9,036 bases of DNA. It comes from JAZNUH01 sp045592225. GTDB taxonomy: Bacteria; Bacillota; Clostridia; UMGS1883; UMGS1540. The notes beneath the pieces were generated by a model that did not search any database, was not told the origin of the DNA, and worked only from the letters and a program-made list of their open reading frames with translations. The position numbers and the translations under genes were made by a program. How positions within the stretch are numbered: position 1 is the first letter of the stretch; every line of letters starts with the position of its first letter. Shown here piece after piece: positions 1 through 5,749 of the stretch. The stretch spans positions 1-9,036 of the forward strand of contig JAZNUH010000119.1 in assembly GCA_045592225.1 (NCBI GenBank), written 5' to 3'.

Positions 1-97
1 AAATTTTGACGCATATTTTTTGTTTAGCGGCTATTACTTTAGCTTTATTTTTTGTTGCTGAAAAAAGCCGATAACGCAAATAAGACGAACAAAAATG

Positions 98-130
98 GTG
101 TTCTCGCGTGTTTCGGCGGGAACACTTTTT
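98..130 (+). terminator. Probable intrinsic terminator upstream of pheA
   Basis: A 10-bp stem (98-107 with 116-125, one G-T wobble) around an 8-base loop is followed directly by five T. An A-rich run at 91-95 precedes it, so it could also act on the opposite strand. It most likely ends a transcript arriving from the left of the window and separates it from the aromatic cluster. Bases 1-97 are AT-rich, and I see no gene or convincing promoter in them. Confidence 0.6.
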
Positions 131-152
131 GATTTTAGAGACACAAACAAAA

Positions 153-240
153 CGGAAAAGTGACACCTTTCCGGCAATCATCCCATATAAATCCCCCCTG
201 AAATGCTTTGGGATTTCTTCCACCCTTTAGGCAAGGGGGC
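153..240 (+). promoter_or_regulatory. Structured leader of pheA: three short stem-loops
   Basis: Three stem-loops follow one another between the terminator and the pheA ribosome site: CGGAAA/TTTCCG (153-158 with 168-173), AAATCCC/GGGATTT (189-195 with 210-216) and CCCTT/AAGGG (223-227 with 233-237). A TATAAA at 186-191 could be a -10 box, but I find no -35 box at proper spacing. I looked for a T-box signature (AGGGTGG followed by a terminator) and for a leader peptide rich in Phe or Tyr codons and saw neither. A regulatory role is inferred only from position and pairing. Confidence 0.3.
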
Positions 241-281
241 TAATCGGGGAAGGCAGGGGAAGAGCGAAAGAGGAGTGGATT

Positions 282-1382
282 ATGACAAAGCTTATACGTG
301 CAAGAGAGGAAATAACCAGAATAGACAAGGAAATGGCGCAGCTTTTTGAAAGGCGCATGCAGGCGGCACGTCAGGTAGCCGAGTACAAGCAGGAAAACGG
401 CATGCCCATTTTTGATGCTTCCCGCGAGCAGTTTTTGATAGACAAAAACACGGCATATATTGAGGATGCCGACCTTCGCGGATATTATATTGACTTTTTA
501 AAGAGCAATATGAACATTTCAAAGGCGTACCAGAAAAAGATTTTAGAGGGTATGCGCATTGCATACAGCGGTGTGCCCGGCGCTTTTGCACATATTGCGG
601 CAATGCATATTTTTGAAAGCGGAACTCCTGTTTCTTACCCCGGCTTTAAAGAGGCTTACAGGGCGGTGGAATCGGGCGAGTGTGACTGTGCGGTGCTGCC
701 CATTGAAAACAGCTTTGCAGGGGATGTTACCACCGTTATGGATTTAGCCTTCTTTGGTAACCTGCACATTACAGGCGTGTATGATTTAGCGGTTACACAC
801 AACCTGCTTGCAAAAAAGGGCACACAAAAGGGTGACATTAAAAAGGTTATGAGCCATCCTCAGGCACTCTCACAGTGCAGCAGCTTTATTGAGGACAACT
901 TACTTGAGGCGGAGGAGTGCACCAACACGGCGGTGGCGGTAAAGCAGGTTGCCATGTCGGATGATAACTCGGTTGCGGCTATAGGCAGCCGCACGGCGGC
1001 AGAGCTTTACGGCCTTGAGGTTATAGAAAAAAACATAAATCAGAGCGAGCAGAACACCACACGTTTTGCGGTATTCTCCCGCGCGGCGGTGAAGGAATTG
1101 CCCGAAAACCGGCATTTTGTAATGTTTTTCACGGTTAAAAACGAGGCGGGGTCGCTGGGACGTGCAATATCGGTAATCGGCAAGTACGGCTTCAACCTTA
1201 AGGCAATAAAGAGCAGACCCACAAAGGAGCTTAAGTGGGAATACTACTTCTTTGCCGAGGGTGAGGGGGAAATAAACGGCTTTGCAGGTAAGGCAATGCT
1301 TGCAGAGCTTGCCGAGCAGTGCAGTCAGGTTAAGCTGTGCGGCACGTTCGGCAGAGAAATTCTTTTGAAAGAGGACGAATAG
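282..1382 (+). CDS. pheA: Bifunctional chorismate mutase / prephenate dehydratase (P-protein)
   Basis: The 366-residue cytosolic enzyme turns chorismate into prephenate and then phenylpyruvate, the precursor of Phe. Residues 1-88 form the helical AroQ-type mutase domain, with ERR (23-25), K36, D45 and R48-E49 in the places of the E. coli active-site residues. Residues 92-268 form the dehydratase domain, with SGVPGAFAH, AVLPIENSFAG (137-147), THN (172-174), SHPQALSQC (191-199) and the catalytic NTTRF (258-262). The C-terminal ACT domain carries GSLG (290-293) and KSRP (310-313) where E. coli has GALV and ESRP, so feedback inhibition by Phe is likely in kind, though the Glu is replaced by Lys. 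The ATG at 282 has AGGAG (271-275) six bases upstream, and the protein starts directly in the mutase helix. It is the first gene of the cluster; aroB follows after 2 nt. Length and domain order are normal. Confidence 0.97.
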   Translation: MTKLIRAREEITRIDKEMAQLFERRMQAARQVAEYKQENGMPIFDASREQFLIDKNTAYIEDADLRGYYIDFLKSNMNISKAYQKKILEGMRIAYSGVPGAFAHIAAMHIFESGTPVSYPGFKEAYRAVESGECDCAVLPIENSFAGDVTTVMDLAFFGNLHITGVYDLAVTHNLLAKKGTQKGDIKKVMSHPQALSQCSSFIEDNLLEAEECTNTAVAVKQVAMSDDNSVAAIGSRTAAELYGLEVIEKNINQSEQNTTRFAVFSRAAVKELPENRHFVMFFTVKNEAGSLGRAISVIGKYGFNLKAIKSRPTKELKWEYYFFAEGEGEINGFAGKAMLAELAEQCSQVKLCGTFGREILLKEDE

Positions 1383-1384
1383 AC

Positions 1385-2386
1385 ATGGTTTTACGTGTTG
1401 ATTTAGCACAGGACAGCTACGATATAATTATAGAGCAGGGTTGCCTTGACAGGGCGGGCGAGTACCTAAACCTTAAAAGACGTGTGCTTGTGGTGACAGA
1501 CACAGGCGTGCCCGCAGAGTATGCTCAAAGGGTTTGCAATATGGCGGAGCAAGGGTATATCTGCACCGTAGAGCAGGGCGAGCACAACAAAAATCTTGAC
1601 ACCTGGCAGATTATTTTAGCCGCGCTTTCGGACAAGGGCTTTACAAGAAGTGACTGTGTTGTTGCGGTGGGCGGCGGTGTAATTGGCGATATGGCAGGGT
1701 TTGCGGCGGCAAGCTACATGAGGGGAATTGATTTTTACAATATCCCCACCACCATACTTTCGCAGATTGATTCGTCCATTGGCGGCAAAACCGCGGTGGA
1801 TTTTAAAGGCTACAAAAACATTGTGGGTGCATTTTATCAGCCAAAGTGCGTGCTTATTGACACTCTGCTTACAAACACGTTATCGCCGCGGCAGAGGATA
1901 AACGGCATTGTTGAAGCGGTCAAAATGGCGGCTACAAGCTCGGCAGAGCTTTTCAGTATATTTGAAACACGTTGCTTTGAGGACTGTCTTGACGAGATTA
2001 TAATAAAATCCCTTGAAATAAAGCGGCAGGTGGTTGCCGCAGACGTGCGTGAGGGCGGACTTCGCAGAATACTCAATTTCGGTCACACCATCGGTCACGC
2101 GGTTGAGAGCATGGAGGGGCTTGGAGGACTACTCCACGGTGAATGTGTTGCCATTGGAATGCTGCCCATGGCTACCGGCGAGGCAAGAGAGAGGATTTAC
2201 CGCGTGCTTTCGTCTTTGGGTTTGCCTGTTGACAGAAAATTTGATGTGGATGAAATTATAAACGGTGTTGCCCACGACAAAAAGGCGGCGGGCAAGGATA
2301 TAAATCTGGTATTTGTAGACAGTATCGGAAGCTTCAGAATGGAAAAAATGTCGATAGATGCTTTTGCAAAGTATCTGGGGAGGTAG
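1385..2386 (+). CDS. aroB: 3-dehydroquinate synthase
   Basis: AroB converts DAHP to 3-dehydroquinate, the second step of the shikimate pathway, using NAD and a divalent metal. The 333-residue protein shows the NAD-binding GGGVIGD (96-102), the signature PTTILSQIDSSIGGKTAVD region (121-139), GIVEAVK (174-180) with the metal ligand E177, NFGHTIGHA (231-239) with H234 and H238, and HGE (251-253) with the third metal ligand H251. The metal and substrate residues I can place are present. A longer frame opens at a GTG at 1337 inside pheA, but homology begins just after the ATG at 1385, which has GAGGA (1371-1375) at good spacing, so I chose that start. It lies 2 nt after the pheA stop and 2 nt before the aroC start, so translational coupling is likely. 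It is slightly short for the family but complete. Confidence 0.97.
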   Translation: MVLRVDLAQDSYDIIIEQGCLDRAGEYLNLKRRVLVVTDTGVPAEYAQRVCNMAEQGYICTVEQGEHNKNLDTWQIILAALSDKGFTRSDCVVAVGGGVIGDMAGFAAASYMRGIDFYNIPTTILSQIDSSIGGKTAVDFKGYKNIVGAFYQPKCVLIDTLLTNTLSPRQRINGIVEAVKMAATSSAELFSIFETRCFEDCLDEIIIKSLEIKRQVVAADVREGGLRRILNFGHTIGHAVESMEGLGGLLHGECVAIGMLPMATGEARERIYRVLSSLGLPVDRKFDVDEIINGVAHDKKAAGKDINLVFVDSIGSFRMEKMSIDAFAKYLGR

Positions 2387-2388
2387 AA

Positions 2389-3549
2389 ATGAAAAATACA
2401 TTCGGTGACAGCGTTACCCTTACAATTTTCGGTGAAAGCCACGGTCACGGCATTGGTGCGGTGCTTGACGGTCTGGCACCAGGCATACCCGTGGATATTG
2501 ATTACATTAAGGCGCAGCTTGCCTTAAGACGTCCTGCAGGCAAAATTGCCACTCAAAGGGTAGAGCTTGACAATTTTACCATAGAAAGCGGAGTTTATGA
2601 GGGCAGGACAACAGGAACTCCCATTGCAATTGTTATTCCAAACACCGCGCAAAAAAGCGGTGATTACAAAAAGATAAGTGCACTGGCACGTCCTTCCCAC
2701 GCCGATTATGCGGCGTTTATGAAGTACCACGGATATGAGGACAGGCGGGGCGGCGGTCATTTCAGCGGCAGAATTACTGCGGCGGTGGTGGCGGCAGGTG
2801 CAATTTGCAAGTATGCCCTGCTTTCGAAGGGCATTGAAATAGGCACGCACATGAAGGAGTGTGCAGGCATTTGTGACCGTGAGTTTGGCGATTTGGCGGC
2901 GGATGTGACCGCTTTGCAGAGCATGGCTTTCCCTGTGCTTGACGATGGCGCGGCGGACAAAATGCACGAGGCAATCTTAAAGGCGAGAGAGGAGCTTGAC
3001 AGTGTCGGCGGCATACTTGAAACGGCTATACTTGGTATGCCTGCAGGTGTTGGCGAGCCGTATTTTGACAGTATTGAGAGCAAGCTTTCCCACGCTATGT
3101 TTTCCATTGGTGCGGTAAAGGGCATTGAGTTTGGTGACGGCTTTGGCATTACAAAAATGCGGGGCAGCGAGGCAAACGACCCCTTTAAAATGGAGGATGG
3201 CAAAGTGGTTACCGAAACCAACAGAAACGGCGGCATTAACGGCGGCATTACAAACGGTATGCCCATTTTGTTCCGCCTTGCGGTAAAGCCGACACCTTCT
3301 ATTTACAAAACACAAAGTACAGTTGATTTTGAAAAAATGGAAAATGCGGAAATTGCCATAGAGGGCAGGCACGACCCCTGCATTGTGCACAGGGTTAAAA
3401 GCGTTGTGGATGCGCTTGCGGCGTTTACTCTTTGCGATGTACTGTCGGGAAGGTATGGGACGGATTGGCTGCGTTGCTGGCAACGCAATGAATTGCCTTG
3501 CGGCAGGGATGAGAAAATGCAAAATGCAGAATGCAAAATGCAAAATTGA
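2389..3549 (+). CDS. aroC: Chorismate synthase with repeat-derived C-terminal tail
   Basis: AroC removes phosphate from EPSP to give chorismate, using reduced FMN. The 386-residue protein has GESHGHG near the N-terminus (15-21, with the catalytic His at 18), RRPAGK (47-52), DRRGGGHFSGRIT (118-130), the GSEAND region (259-264), TNRNGGINGGITNG (277-290) and GRHDPC (326-331), so the fold and FMN site look intact. The start at 2389 has a very strong site, GGGGAGG (2377-2383), overlapping the end of aroB. The family core ends near residue 353. The last 30 or so residues do not look like chorismate synthase: part is encoded by a perfect hairpin (3471-3486) and a 17-bp repeat, and residues 376-386 (KMQNAECKMQN) are read from a heptanucleotide array. 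The original stop was probably displaced by repeat DNA; I expect activity to survive because the catalytic core is whole. Confidence 0.96.
   Translation: MKNTFGDSVTLTIFGESHGHGIGAVLDGLAPGIPVDIDYIKAQLALRRPAGKIATQRVELDNFTIESGVYEGRTTGTPIAIVIPNTAQKSGDYKKISALARPSHADYAAFMKYHGYEDRRGGGHFSGRITAAVVAAGAICKYALLSKGIEIGTHMKECAGICDREFGDLAADVTALQSMAFPVLDDGAADKMHEAILKAREELDSVGGILETAILGMPAGVGEPYFDSIESKLSHAMFSIGAVKGIEFGDGFGITKMRGSEANDPFKMEDGKVVTETNRNGGINGGITNGMPILFRLAVKPTPSIYKTQSTVDFEKMENAEIAIEGRHDPCIVHRVKSVVDALAAFTLCDVLSGRYGTDWLRCWQRNELPCGRDEKMQNAECKMQN
3487..3503 (+). repeat. 17-bp direct repeat, copy 1 (inside aroC tail)
   Basis: AATGAATTGCCTTGCGG occurs here within the aroC reading frame and again, identically, at 3696-3712. 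Its inner TGCC-TTGC-GGCA can form a small hairpin, and it directly follows the perfect GCGTTGC/GCAACGC hairpin at 3471-3486. The two copies bracket the heptad array, the terminator and the micro-hairpin array. Confidence 0.75.
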
Positions 3550-3576
3550 CAATTGAAAATGGAAAATTGAAAATTA
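3514..3576 (+). repeat. Heptanucleotide array, nine units
   Basis: Nine consecutive 7-base units read AAAATGC, AAAATGC, AGAATGC, AAAATGC, AAAATTG, ACAATTG, AAAATGG, AAAATTG, AAAATTA. The first five units contain the end of aroC, whose stop lies at 3547-3549, so 11 residues of chorismate synthase are encoded by the array. Related tracts follow aroQ (5713-5740) and aroF (8850-8884). Heptanucleotide tandem families are known from other bacteria, notably cyanobacteria; any kinship here is not established. Confidence 0.85.
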
Positions 3577-3582
3577 ATGAAG

Positions 3583-3602
3583 AAAACCGCGTGCGGTTTT
3601 TT
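3583..3602 (+). terminator. Probable intrinsic terminator after aroC
   Basis: AAAACCGC (3583-3590) and GCGGTTTT (3593-3600) form an 8-bp stem around GT, in practice a CGTG loop on a CCG/CGG core, running into six T (3597-3602). This looks like a rho-independent terminator 34 bases after the aroC stop. It would end or weaken transcription from the pheA-aroB-aroC half before the aroE-aroK half. Confidence 0.6.
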
Positions 3603-3606
3603 CCAA

Positions 3607-3703
3607 AATGAATCTCTGCGAGATTCAATTCATGGAGCGAAGCGAGAATTTATGGACAAAGTCCAATTCATGACAACAAAGTTGTCAATTCATTAAATGA
3701 ATT
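3607..3703 (+). repeat. Array of micro-hairpins joined by AATTCAT linkers
   Basis: The linker AATTYAT starts at 3627, 3647, 3665 and 3687, a period of 18-22 bases. Between linkers lie short hairpins of different sequence that keep their pairing: TGAATCTC-TGC-GAGATTCA (3609-3627), TGGAC-AAA-GTCCA (3653-3665), TGACAAC-AAA-GTTGTCA (3671-3687), and AATTCATT-A-AATGAATT (3687-3703). One unit (3634-3646) holds only a GC-GAA-GC mini-stem. AATGAAT at 3607-3613 can also pair with ATTCATT at 3688-3694 and close the set. No reading frame or known RNA family is apparent. Function is unknown. Confidence 0.7.
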
Positions 3704-3712
3704 GCCTTGCGG
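3696..3712 (+). repeat. 17-bp direct repeat, copy 2
   Basis: Identical to 3487-3503. Here it forms the right edge of the micro-hairpin array, and its inner TTGCC-TTGC-GGTAA can again pair with one G-U wobble. Confidence 0.75.
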
Positions 3713-3723
3713 TAAAGCTCAGG

Positions 3724-3748
3724 GAATGTTAAAATTCCCCGGAACGCA
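3724..3748 (+). repeat. 25-bp direct repeat, copy 1
   Basis: These 25 bases recur exactly at 3972-3996. Both copies contain TTCCCC followed by GGAACGCA and then, after 3 extra A in this copy only, GGGGAAA, so TTCCCC can pair with GGGGAA in each. This copy also forms GGGAAT/ATTCCC (3722-3727 with 3734-3739). The two copies flank the folded element at 3768-3953. Confidence 0.85.
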
Positions 3749-3767
3749 AAAGGGGAAATAAACATTT

Positions 3768-3953
3768 ATAACAGGGAGTGAGCAGTCAAAATCGAAAAGG
3801 GTTTATATTAAGAGGAACAAACCCTGAAGGGTTTGGAATATACCCCTTTTGCTACCCACGAACTTCACCCTCGACGTACTTTTGTACGCCTTCGGGTTCC
3901 ACCTTTCAGGTTCAGTTCGTGTGTTCCAAGAAATTTTTCCTATTCCCTGTTAT
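3768..3953. repeat. Folded element with 10-bp inverted ends (MITE-like or structured RNA)
   Basis: ATAACAGGGA at 3768-3777 is the exact inverse of TCCCTGTTAT at 3944-3953. Inside are two structured arms. The left arm pairs AAAAGGG with CCCTTTT (3795-3801 with 3844-3850), TATATT with AATATA (3804-3809 with 3837-3842), and CAAACCCT with AGGGTTTG (3818-3825 with 3828-3835). The right arm pairs CACGAACT with AGTTCGTG (3857-3864 with 3914-3921) around CGTAC-TTTT-GTACG (3875-3888) and a small ACCT/AGGT stem. It could be a miniature transposon-like repeat or a structured RNA; I do not recognise the family. A stop-free 60-codon frame crosses it, but it has no good ribosome site or recognisable domain. 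Confidence 0.55.
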
Positions 3954-3971
3954 GCAGTGAATTTATTTTAT

Positions 3972-3996
3972 GAATGTTAAAATTCCCCGGAACGCA
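3972..3996 (+). repeat. 25-bp direct repeat, copy 2
   Basis: Exact copy of 3724-3748, 248 bases downstream, ending 43 bases before the aroE-aroK start. It contains an ATG at 3974 in frame with aroE-aroK, but the 22 residues added from there have no place in the enzyme family, so it is not used as the start. Confidence 0.85.
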
Positions 3997-4039
3997 GGGG
4001 AAAGGCAGGCATCACGAGAAAATCAGGAGAAGTAAATTT

Positions 4040-5278
4040 ATGAACTACGGACTTATAGGCAAAAAGCTGGGGCACAGCTTTTCAAAAGAGATACACGAAA
4101 AAATTGGCGATTACAGGTACGAATTATGCGAAATACCCGAGGAGCAGCTTTGCGGGTTTATAGGCGGCAGGGAATATAAGGGGCTTAACGTAACCATTCC
4201 CTACAAGCAGAGCGTTATACCTATGCTTGATGCTATAAGCCCTGCGGCGCAAAAGCTTGGGGCGGTTAATACCATTGTCAACCGCGGCGGGCATTTATAC
4301 GGCGACAATACCGATTATGCGGGAATGAAGGCGCTTATAAACAGGCTGGGTATAGAGGTGCAGGGTAAAAAGGTGCTTATACTTGGCAGCGGCGGAACAA
4401 GCAAAACCGCCTGCGGACTTATAAAGGATATGGGCGCGGATAAGGTTTACTTTGTATCAAGAAATCCCAAAGCCGAAGGGCAGATAAGCTATGACGTGGC
4501 TTATACCTGCCACAGTGATGCCGACATTATTATAAACACAACCCCTTCGGGAATGTTCCCCGACAATGAGGGAATGCCCATAGATTTAGAAAAATTTAAT
4601 TCTCTTTGCGGTGTGGTGGATGCGGTTTACAATCCCATCCGCACAAATCTTGTGCTTGCGGCGCAAAAAAGAGGCATACCCGCCGAGGGCGGCTTATATA
4701 TGCTGGTGGCGCAGGCGGTATATGCAAACGGCATATTTATGGATAAAGAGATTAATACCGAGCTTACAGACAAAATATACGGTGAAATTTTAAAGGAAAA
4801 GAGAAACATTGTGCTTACAGGCATGCCCGGTGCGGGCAAAACCACGGTGGGCAAGCTATTGGCAAAAAAATTGGGACACACATTTGTTGATTCTGATGAT
4901 GAGATTATACGCACAACAGGCAAAACACCTGCCGACATTATAAACGGGCAGGGCGAGGCAGAGTTCAGAAGAATTGAGGCGCAGGTTATAGCCGATTTAT
5001 CGCTTAAAAACAAAATGGTGATTGCCACAGGCGGCGGTGCGGTTTTAAGAGAGAGTAATGTGCGTCATCTTGCCCAAAACGGAAAAATTTTGTTTTTGGA
5101 CAGGGACATAGAGGACATTGTTCCTACACCTGACAGACCCTTGTCAATGGACAGAGAGCAGCTTAAAAAACGGTACGAGGAGAGGTATCCCATATACACC
5201 TCTACAGCCGATGCGGTTATAAAAACCAAAAACAGTGCAGAGGCAACTGCACAGTACATAGCGGAAAGGACAGTATAA
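4040..5278 (+). CDS. aroE-aroK: Fused shikimate dehydrogenase-shikimate kinase
   Basis: One 412-residue frame carries two consecutive pathway enzymes: dehydroshikimate reduction to shikimate with NADPH, then phosphorylation to shikimate 3-phosphate with ATP. Residues 1-250 are AroE: GHSFS (11-15, substrate serines), NVTIPYK with catalytic K56, GAVNT (74-78), GDNTD with catalytic D92, the nucleotide loop GSGGTSKTA (116-124), NTTPSGM (166-172) and GGLYMLVAQA (217-226). Residues 254-412 are AroK: Walker A GMPGAGKT (261-268), DSD (284-286), GEAEFRR (305-311), GGG (331-333) and the lid DRPLS (365-369). All key residues of both halves are present, and the linker is very short. The start at 4040 has AGGAGA (4025-4030) and begins exactly where AroE homology begins; a longer frame from 3974 is rejected. 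It is the first gene after the repeat-filled gap; aroQ begins 1 nt after its stop. Confidence 0.95.
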   Translation: MNYGLIGKKLGHSFSKEIHEKIGDYRYELCEIPEEQLCGFIGGREYKGLNVTIPYKQSVIPMLDAISPAAQKLGAVNTIVNRGGHLYGDNTDYAGMKALINRLGIEVQGKKVLILGSGGTSKTACGLIKDMGADKVYFVSRNPKAEGQISYDVAYTCHSDADIIINTTPSGMFPDNEGMPIDLEKFNSLCGVVDAVYNPIRTNLVLAAQKRGIPAEGGLYMLVAQAVYANGIFMDKEINTELTDKIYGEILKEKRNIVLTGMPGAGKTTVGKLLAKKLGHTFVDSDDEIIRTTGKTPADIINGQGEAEFRRIEAQVIADLSLKNKMVIATGGGAVLRESNVRHLAQNGKILFLDRDIEDIVPTPDRPLSMDREQLKKRYEERYPIYTSTADAVIKTKNSAEATAQYIAERTV

Positions 5279-5279
5279 A

Positions 5280-5714
5280 ATGAAGCTTTTAGTTATAAAC
5301 GGACCAAACCTTAACATGCTGGGAATAAGAGAGCCGGGTATTTACGGCAACAGAACCTACGCAGACCTTGTGGCGCTCATTGATGAGCATTGCAAAAAGC
5401 AGGGGGTGGAGGTAAAGTTTTTCCAGTCCAACCACGAGGGCGCTATTGTTGACGAAATTCAGGCGGCTTTTAAGGTTTTTGACGGAATTATTATAAACCC
5501 CGGTGCATACACCCACACAAGTGTGGCAATACTTGATGCATTAAAGGCGGTTGCTATTCCCACTGTTGAGGTGCACATCTCGGCAGTTGATACAAGAGAA
5601 GAATTCAGACAGATAAGCTATATACGAAGCTACTGCGACAAGACAATTACAGGCAAGGGCTTTGACGGATATCTTGAGGCGGTGGATTATTTTTGCTCTG
5701 TGGAGCAAAAATAA
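5280..5714 (+). CDS. aroQ: 3-dehydroquinate dehydratase, type II
   Basis: AroQ removes water from 3-dehydroquinate to give 3-dehydroshikimate, normally as a dodecamer in the cytosol. The 144-residue length is typical of type II. The signature INGPNLNMLGIREP (6-19) leads to R17 and the catalytic Y22; NPGAYTHTS (73-81) and EVHIS (97-101) with H99, then R110, complete the active site. The segment after HIS reads AVDT where several well-studied enzymes have NVHA, which I take as clade variation. The ATG lies 1 nt after the aroE-aroK stop, with AAGGA (5266-5270) inside the end of that gene, so coupled translation is likely. This enzyme supplies the substrate of the neighbouring AroE domain. Confidence 0.96.
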   Translation: MKLLVINGPNLNMLGIREPGIYGNRTYADLVALIDEHCKKQGVEVKFFQSNHEGAIVDEIQAAFKVFDGIIINPGAYTHTSVAILDALKAVAIPTVEVHISAVDTREEFRQISYIRSYCDKTITGKGFDGYLEAVDYFCSVEQK

Positions 5715-5740
5715 AATGCAGAATGCTAAATTGAAAAAAG
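5713..5740 (+). repeat. Short heptanucleotide tract after aroQ
   Basis: Four 7-base units, AAAATGC, AGAATGC, TAAATTG, AAAAAAG, start on the last two bases of the aroQ stop and run into the aroA ribosome site. The first 14 bases equal 3521-3534 of the aroC array. The tract fills most of the 35-base aroQ-aroA gap. Confidence 0.65.
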
Positions 5741-5749
5741 GAGAAAGCA

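Noticed and set aside
6..37. TTGACG with TATTAC as a promoter
   Set aside because: Spacing of 20 bases is too wide, and a terminator lies between it and pheA.
246..257. GGGGAAGGCAGG near pheA resembling GGGGAAAGGCAGG at 3997-4009 before aroE-aroK
   Set aside because: Short, purine-rich and close to ribosome sites; the likeness could easily be chance.
1337..1384. Upstream GTG start for aroB
   Set aside because: It would overlap the pheA end and add 16 residues without family counterpart; the ATG at 1385 has a good ribosome site.
2757..3266. Minus-strand open frame of 169 codons inside aroC
   Set aside because: Shadow of the conserved chorismate synthase frame; low-complexity Pro/Ser-rich product and no motif.
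3514..3712. CRISPR array
   Set aside because: Units are 7 or about 20 bases, spacers are not unique sequences of even length, and no cas genes are present.
3778..3960. 60-codon plus-strand frame in the aroC-aroE gap
   Set aside because: It coincides with the folded inverted-repeat element, follows its hairpins, lacks a convincing ribosome site and shows no domain.
3974..4039. Upstream ATG start for aroE-aroK
   Set aside because: The extra 22 residues come from the 25-bp repeat and the leader; AroE homology and a good ribosome site point to 4040.
5580..5600. AroQ segment HISAVDT differing from HISNVHA as a damaged active site
   Set aside because: The catalytic Tyr, His and Arg residues are all present, and this segment varies between clades.
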